Assembly (NCBI GenBank): GCA_023230585.1
Contig: JALNXB010000071.1
Location: 1-8,908, forward strand
Reading direction: 5' to 3'
From: a bacterium
Lineage (GTDB): Bacteria; Ratteibacteria; UBA8468; B48-G9; JAFGKM01
Length of the DNA: 8,908 nucleotides
Of the stretch, positions 5,355 through 8,908 are shown piece after piece (position 1 is the stretch's first letter; the number at the start of each line of letters is the position of its first letter). The notes under the pieces are model-generated. The model was not told the DNA's origin. It made no database searches and saw only the letters and a program-made list of their open reading frames with translations. The position numbers were made by a program, and so were the translations under genes.

Positions 5355-6623
5355 ATGTATATAGGAAAAGGTAGTGAAAAAGAATTTCTAAATCCAGAAC
5401 AGATCAACTATCTATGTGCAGAAGGTTTAAAATCAAGAAACTTAGCCAACAAAAAAGTTCTTGCAATAATACCTGACACAACTCGTTCAGGTCCAACCGA
5501 TTTAATCTTTAAGAGTATCTACAAGAACCTTAAAGATGTAACCCAAAAAATCGATTTTCTTATTGCTCTCGGCACACATCCAGTAATGGACGAAGATAGA
5601 GTCAACGATTTTCTGAAAATAACCAACTCAGAACGTAAAGAAGAGTATAAAGATACTAAAATTTTCCAACACCATTGGGATGACCCTAAATCTCTTACTC
5701 ATATTGGCACAATTTCTGCTTCTAAAATAGGAGAAATTTCTGGTGGGCTACTTAAAGAAGAGATACCTGTTACAGTAAATAAAGCAGTCCTTGATTATGA
5801 CGAAATTCTACTTGTAGGTCCGATATTTCCACATGAAGTGGTCGGGTTTTCTGGCGGCTACAAATATCTATTCCCTGGTATTTCAGGACCTGACTTTCTA
5901 CATAGGTTCCACTGGTTAGGTGCTCTAATAACAAATCCAAAAATTAACGGCACAAAAGATACACCAGTCAGAGAAGCGCTAAACGTAGCATCTACTTTTA
6001 TAACAAAACCATTAACTCAAATTTGTTATGTAGTAAAAGATGGTCAAGTACACGGATTTTATACAGGAGATAGAGATGCCTGGTCACAAGCTGCCGACCT
6101 TTCTTCGAAACTTAATGTTAAGTATGTACCCCAACCTTTTAAGACAATACTTTCTATTGCGCCACTAATGTATGAAGACTTATGGACAGCAGGTAAATGT
6201 ATGTATAAACTTGAGCCGATAGTAGCAGATAACGGACAACTAATAATTTACGCTCCACATGTTAAAGAGGTTTCACATACCCACGGCAAAGAGATAGAAA
6301 AAGTTGGTTACCACACAAGAGACTACTTCCTTAAACAGATGGATAAATTTACAGATGTTACTGGTTGTATAATGGCACACTCAACCCACGTAAAAGGCAT
6401 AGGGACATTTGCTAATGGTATAGAAAAACCGAGAGTAGAAGTTGTGCTTGCTACAGGAATACCAGAAGCAATCTGTAAAAAAATTAACCTTGGGTATATA
6501 GACTATAAGAGTGTAGATATATCCGAATACCAGAAGAGAGAAGATACTTTTGTAGTTGAGAGAGCAGGGGAGGTCTTATACCGTTTAGAAGGTGATAGGG
6601 TCCCAGATATAGACAACCTTTAA
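5355..6623 (+). CDS. LarA-like nickel-pincer racemase/epimerase, substrate unknown
   Basis: A 422-residue cytosolic protein; characterised LarA lactate racemase is of similar length (about 424). LarA uses a Lys-tethered nickel pincer nucleotide (NPN) to take hydride from C2 of a 2-hydroxy acid. Visible equivalents: DTTR (41-44), GTH with His75, PHEVVGFSGGYK (159-170) with His160 and the cofactor-attachment Lys170, then His186 as nickel ligand. The 10- and 16-residue spacings match His174, Lys184 and His200 of Lactobacillus LarA. DLWTAGK (275-281) keeps the pocket Lys281, but Trp277-Thr278 replace the Tyr-Gln of lactate racemase. The substrate is therefore probably not lactate. It recalls an uncharacterised LarA-paralogue subfamily with DLWT and YKLEP signatures. 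AAGGA (5343-5347) sets the start. NPN synthesis genes larB, larC and larE are not in the window. Confidence 0.9.
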   Translation: MYIGKGSEKEFLNPEQINYLCAEGLKSRNLANKKVLAIIPDTTRSGPTDLIFKSIYKNLKDVTQKIDFLIALGTHPVMDEDRVNDFLKITNSERKEEYKDTKIFQHHWDDPKSLTHIGTISASKIGEISGGLLKEEIPVTVNKAVLDYDEILLVGPIFPHEVVGFSGGYKYLFPGISGPDFLHRFHWLGALITNPKINGTKDTPVREALNVASTFITKPLTQICYVVKDGQVHGFYTGDRDAWSQAADLSSKLNVKYVPQPFKTILSIAPLMYEDLWTAGKCMYKLEPIVADNGQLIIYAPHVKEVSHTHGKEIEKVGYHTRDYFLKQMDKFTDVTGCIMAHSTHVKGIGTFANGIEKPRVEVVLATGIPEAICKKINLGYIDYKSVDISEYQKREDTFVVERAGEVLYRLEGDRVPDIDNL

Positions 6624-6634
6624 TGATTTATACC

Positions 6635-6671
6635 CCTTGATCCTTCTCCCCTTGAGGGAGAAGGATCAAGG
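6635..6671 (+). terminator. Perfect 16-bp hairpin after LarA-like gene
   Basis: 6635-6650 pairs perfectly with 6656-6671 around the 5-base loop CTTGA, starting 12 bases past the stop. No T-tract follows (ATGAGGGGTGC), so it is not a classical intrinsic terminator. It could protect the 3' end of the mRNA or assist Rho-dependent ending. It is also a member of the F repeat type, as a degenerate hairpin precedes the other G copy. Confidence 0.5.
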
Positions 6672-6682
6672 ATGAGGGGTGC

Positions 6683-6752
6683 TTTACGTCTTGGCAAAGG
6701 AATATGAAGCAATCTCTCATTCCTTCTTTTGTAGTTTATCTTGCGAGCTTTA
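6683..6752 (+). repeat. G direct repeat, copy 2
   Basis: Partner of 5071-5140 (63 of 70 bases). It follows the F hairpin by 11 bases, keeping the F-G order seen before the LarA-like gene. A decayed TCGGAGACAAGACCC tail follows to about 6785. Confidence 0.85.
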
Positions 6753-6810
6753 CCCCTCAGAAATACTGTCGGAGACAAGACCCAAGAGGAGAGGCAAATA
6801 AGGAAAGTTT

Positions 6811-6838
6811 GTCATTCCGGACTTGATCCGGAATCTCG
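6811..6838 (+). repeat. A palindrome
   Basis: GTCATTCCGGACTTGATCCG then GAATCTCG, identical to 1947-1974. It is followed by TTTTTACTAC and then the C repeat, whereas at 1975 the same TTTTTACTAC continues into the A-B spacer. Confidence 0.85.
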
Positions 6839-6847
6839 TTTTTACTA

Positions 6848-6913
6848 CCCCCCATTCCGTCTTTTGTAATTTATCTTGCGAGCTTTACCCGCCGAAGCCT
6901 TGGCGTAGGAGGG
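6848..6913 (+). repeat. C repeat, copy 3 (short form)
   Basis: 66 bases matching copy 2 at all but one position, apart from the clean absence of the 36 bases corresponding to 4923-4958. GCCGAAGCC joins TTGGCGTAGG directly. Confidence 0.9.
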
Positions 6914-6919
6914 GTTTCT

Positions 6920-6950
6920 AAGCGTGGCAATCTCGCCGAAGGCGGAAAAG
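6920..6950 (+). repeat. D module following C
   Basis: AAGCGTGGCAATCTCGCCGA then AGGCGGAAAAG, in the same position relative to C as 4981-5010. The rest of 6951-7010 is A+G-rich with no recognisable element. Confidence 0.75.
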
Positions 6951-7013
6951 GAAATGGGGGGAAAAAAAGACAAAGGCAAGGATAAAACATAGTAAGGATA
7001 AAAACGGGGATTA

Positions 7014-7075
7014 CCACGTGCAACGACAAACCGACGTGGGTTAAGTGAGAGATCCTGAAACAAGTTCAGGATGAC
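7014..7075 (+). repeat. CCACGT inverted repeat and B palindrome
   Basis: CCACGT (7014-7019) pairs with ACGTGG (7034-7039). CGTGGGTTA...GAGA then leads into an intact B module, CCTGAAACAAGTTCAGGATG AC (7054-7075). CGTGG[AG]TTA before B is shared with 1947-2048 and 8659-8733, so this looks like the right half of an A-B composite whose A half is at 6811. Confidence 0.75.
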
Positions 7076-7114
7076 AAAATTGGGGGTAGGGCAGAAGGCA
7101 AAAGACACTCCTTG

Positions 7115-7145
7115 CAAAAACAGATTCAGAAAAGAGAAATCTGTT
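7115..7145 (-). terminator. Intrinsic terminator of the pilX-like gene
   Basis: Read on the - strand, AACAGATT (7145-7138) pairs with AATCTGTT (7126-7119) over an 11-base loop. The second arm runs straight into further T residues, giving TTTTT in all. The stem begins inside the stop codon (7146-7144), so the terminator overlaps the end of the gene. Confidence 0.6.
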
Positions 7146-8580
7146 ACTTAATTACTTCAAAGGGAGACTCTTCCCATAACAACCTCTCCCATGGACCTTC
7201 CTCAAGTTGTGGGAAACTTGGTGGTGGAACAGCCGTAACCCTATAATCGTAATGATAGTCCTTATAGTATCCCGTACTGTAGGTTCCAGTACTTGAGTTA
7301 AATGTCCCAACAGGACCTCTATATTTTTGTACTATACCACCCCAAATTGTAAGTGCCCCTCTTGCCTTTCCTGAATTATAGTTTTTTACGCCAAAAGAAC
7401 CGTCAAAAGCCATAAGAGATGCGTGTATTACCAAATTGTTAGGAGCACTGGTAGTAACCTCTATATTCTTTTCTGCCACAAGACCCAGCAATCCTTGAGC
7501 TGCAGGGTTACTCGGGGAATGGCTATACTTGATATGTCCGTTAATATATATGTTCTTCTCTGTGGCAATAGTCATATGTTTATAGACCTTTCCGTCACTT
7601 GCTATGTTAATATCCCCCGTTGCATAAAAGACCCCGTTAAAAAAGGGTGTTAGAGTCTTTGTAATAGTTTTAGTTTCTTCTTTCCATGAAACAATACCAA
7701 ACCAACCTGTTGTTTTAACATAATCTGTATAGGTTGAGGTAAGAAGGTTACCACTATTATTCAAACTCCAGGTGCGTGCCTCTGTTGTTCCTTTGGCAGT
7801 CGTAAAATCCTCAGTAAAAGAGAAAGTGTTCCCTGATAAAGTAACAGTTGTTTTGCCTACAACATTTATGCCATCATCCCCAACCGACGCCTCTTGTAGT
7901 TTACCCATATTAATAAACTTGCTCATATCGATACTTGCAACTCCAAGTTCGTAACCACCCTTAAATTGAGGTTTATCAGTAGGAGGTCCGCCGTGGTAAT
8001 AGTTTAACTGTTTACCACCACTTGTAACATACCCGTCAAATAGAGGATCTTTGTAGATATTTAGGGTATCGTTTGTATGGACAGGTCCGTAAGCTCTGTC
8101 GTTGTTGGTAAACCAGATAGTATCCCCACCTGGACTCTTTTCAAAGTCGGTAAAGTAGGCATACCTTGCAAAACTCTTTATTTTTACCCTTAAGCTTAAC
8201 TCTTTTTTTGTTGTAATAGTTTTTCCAGGCGAGTAGGTTTCAACAGTCCCAACTGAAACAATCTTCCAATCGTGGGTCTGGGTAACCATAGGTGGCACAA
8301 TAAAGACCTCATATTCTCCCCTGCCCAATTGTTGTGGTTCAAAAGGAGCAAATGTCTCCATATAACTGGGTGGCGACCGATACACCTTTAAATGTCTATC
8401 AAGCCACGCTTTTCCGTGTTCAACTCCTGCTTCTGCTAACCAGAAAGCCTCTGCAGGATAAACAACTTTATAACTGTTCTCTCTTTCAAGGTGAGCAAGA
8501 TAAAGAAACCCCATACCTGTAAGGGTAAGAATCAACCCCCACACAAGTACTACAAATAGTATTACACCTTTTTTCTTCAT
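7144..8580 (-). CDS. PilX/DUF4900-like pilus-assembly protein
   Basis: A 478-residue protein, probably anchored in the inner membrane and periplasmic. KKKG then VILFVVLVWGLILTLTG (2-22) is a prepilin-like leader with one hydrophobic helix (about 6-29) and no Glu at position 5 after the presumed cleavage at Gly5. AEAFWLAEAGVE (43-54) resembles the block after the helix in PilX/GspK-type proteins. A DUF4900-like region follows: FARYAYFT (137-144), GPVHTN (165-170), LLGLVAEKN (364-372), GGIVQKYRG (414-422) and a PPPSFP tail. The role is inferred to be a minor component of a type IV pilus or type II secretion pseudopilus. The start is ATG 8580, preceded by AAGGGA; an in-frame ATG at 8658 lies next to repeat B and would put 26 polar residues before the leader. 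It is convergent with the LarA-like gene. Confidence 0.8.
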   Translation of the reverse strand: MKKKGVILFVVLVWGLILTLTGMGFLYLAHLERENSYKVVYPAEAFWLAEAGVEHGKAWLDRHLKVYRSPPSYMETFAPFEPQQLGRGEYEVFIVPPMVTQTHDWKIVSVGTVETYSPGKTITTKKELSLRVKIKSFARYAYFTDFEKSPGGDTIWFTNNDRAYGPVHTNDTLNIYKDPLFDGYVTSGGKQLNYYHGGPPTDKPQFKGGYELGVASIDMSKFINMGKLQEASVGDDGINVVGKTTVTLSGNTFSFTEDFTTAKGTTEARTWSLNNSGNLLTSTYTDYVKTTGWFGIVSWKEETKTITKTLTPFFNGVFYATGDINIASDGKVYKHMTIATEKNIYINGHIKYSHSPSNPAAQGLLGLVAEKNIEVTTSAPNNLVIHASLMAFDGSFGVKNYNSGKARGALTIWGGIVQKYRGPVGTFNSSTGTYSTGYYKDYHYDYRVTAVPPPSFPQLEEGPWERLLWEESPFEVIK

Positions 8581-8610
8581 ATTGTCCCTTATGTTAATGT
8601 TATCCCTTAT
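8575..8610 (-). repeat. 18-base tandem duplication at the pilX-like start
   Basis: On the - strand, ATAAGGGATAACATTAAC (8610-8593) is followed by ATAAGGGACAATATGAAG (8592-8575), matching at 14 of 18 bases. The ribosome binding site is thus duplicated, but only the second copy leads to ATG; the first leads to ATT. Confidence 0.6.
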
Positions 8611-8658
8611 TCCTATTTTTTCGCCAAATCTGTTTTTGAGAGCCGTCCCCTTTACCAT

Positions 8659-8733
8659 CCTAAACTTGTTTCAGACTCTCTAACCTAACCCACGCAGGAG
8701 CAAAACGAGATTCCGGATCAAGTCCGGAATGAC
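8659..8733 (-). repeat. Composite A-B repeat, inverted copy
   Basis: On the - strand this reads A (8733-8706, identical to 1947-1974), then a spacer with CTCCTGCGTGGGTTAGGTT, then a degenerate B (CTGAAACAAGTTTAGG, ending 8659). It lies between the two pilus genes. Confidence 0.8.
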
Positions 8734-8764
8734 AAGTAGGAGCAATCCTCGTCTTTATCCACAA

Positions 8765-8908
8765 TTAAAACGCGATGTTTCTCATTGCAATAACCTTTTC
8801 AGACGAAAAGGACTCTTTACTTTTCAAAAGGGTCATCTTTACTCTAACCCCCCTGTATATAATATTATTATACATATCTTCCGCAGGAAATGTAAAGAGA
8901 ACATCATC
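8765..8908 (-). CDS. C-terminal part of a probable minor pseudopilin (PilW/GspJ-like)
   Basis: An open frame enters from the right edge and runs 47 codons to TAA at 8767-8765. The residues include VLFTFPAEDMYNNI, YRGVRVKMTLL and a terminal MRNIAF. A V.V.LTL strand, a polar turn and a closing RN is typical of minor pseudopilin C-termini as I recall them, and pilW-pilX order is common. The protein is truncated by the window and its N-terminal leader is unseen. No terminator follows the stop, so it may be co-transcribed with the pilX-like gene 184 bases downstream. Family assignment is tentative; that it is coding is more likely than not. Confidence 0.5.
   Translation of the reverse strand, partial: DDVLFTFPAEDMYNNIIYRGVRVKMTLLKSKESFSSEKVIAMRNIAF

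Noticed and set aside
6845..7117. 90-residue open frame on the - strand containing VILNLFQDLS and SYAKASAGKA
   Set aside because: It is a read-through of A, B, C and D repeat modules. Peptides of this kind are familiar artefacts of dispersed palindromic repeats. No ribosome binding site or conserved domain.
8581..8658. Upstream in-frame ATG for the pilX-like gene
   Set aside because: It would place 26 polar residues before a prepilin-type leader that begins properly at 8580, and part of the extension is an 18-base tandem duplication.

Overview
The window is about 8.9 kb of AT-rich, lysine-rich bacterial DNA. Four genes lie on the + strand: a 6-phosphogluconate dehydrogenase (gnd, 392-1885), a pyrophosphate-type phosphofructokinase (2190-3503), an uncharacterised HAD-fold hydrolase (3748-4785) and a lactate-racemase (LarA)-like protein (5355-6623). 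Facing them on the - strand are a PilX/DUF4900-like pilus-assembly protein (7144-8580) and, running off the right edge, the C-terminal end of what is probably another minor pseudopilin (8765-8908). There are no tRNAs, rRNAs, transposases or CRISPR arrays. The pilus genes suggest a diderm bacterium. The PPi-PFK, the DUF4900-like protein, the LarA subfamily and the dense palindromic intergenic repeats are reminiscent of uncultured candidate phyla such as Omnitrophota; that placement is an inference and is weak.

Layout: 1-376 holds a repeat copy, hairpins and a good sigma70-type promoter for gnd. Every gap between genes (304, 244, 569, 520 and 184 bp) is built largely from a few short modules reused in different orders. 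Here they are called A (TTCCGGACTTGATCCGGAA palindrome), B (CCTGAAACAAGTTCAGG palindrome), C (66 or 102 bp), D (GCCGAAGGCG motif), F (purine/pyrimidine hairpin) and G (70-bp direct repeat). Two 102-bp C copies lie in inverted orientation, with 101 of 102 bases matching, at 2-103 and 4871-4972. They bracket gnd, pfp and the HAD gene. A third C copy at 6848-6913 lacks exactly 36 internal bases.

How the genes may work together: Gnd makes ribulose-5-P, CO2 and NADPH from 6-phosphogluconate. PPi-PFK interconverts fructose-6-P and fructose-1,6-bisphosphate. The LarA-like protein keeps the expected nickel-pincer residues but has changed substrate-pocket residues, so it could be a racemase or epimerase of another 2-hydroxy acid, possibly a sugar acid. 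The HAD protein has a complete catalytic set but no known substrate. A sugar-acid or pentose-phosphate module is an attractive but unproven reading. The pilX/pilW-like pair is a separate, convergent unit.
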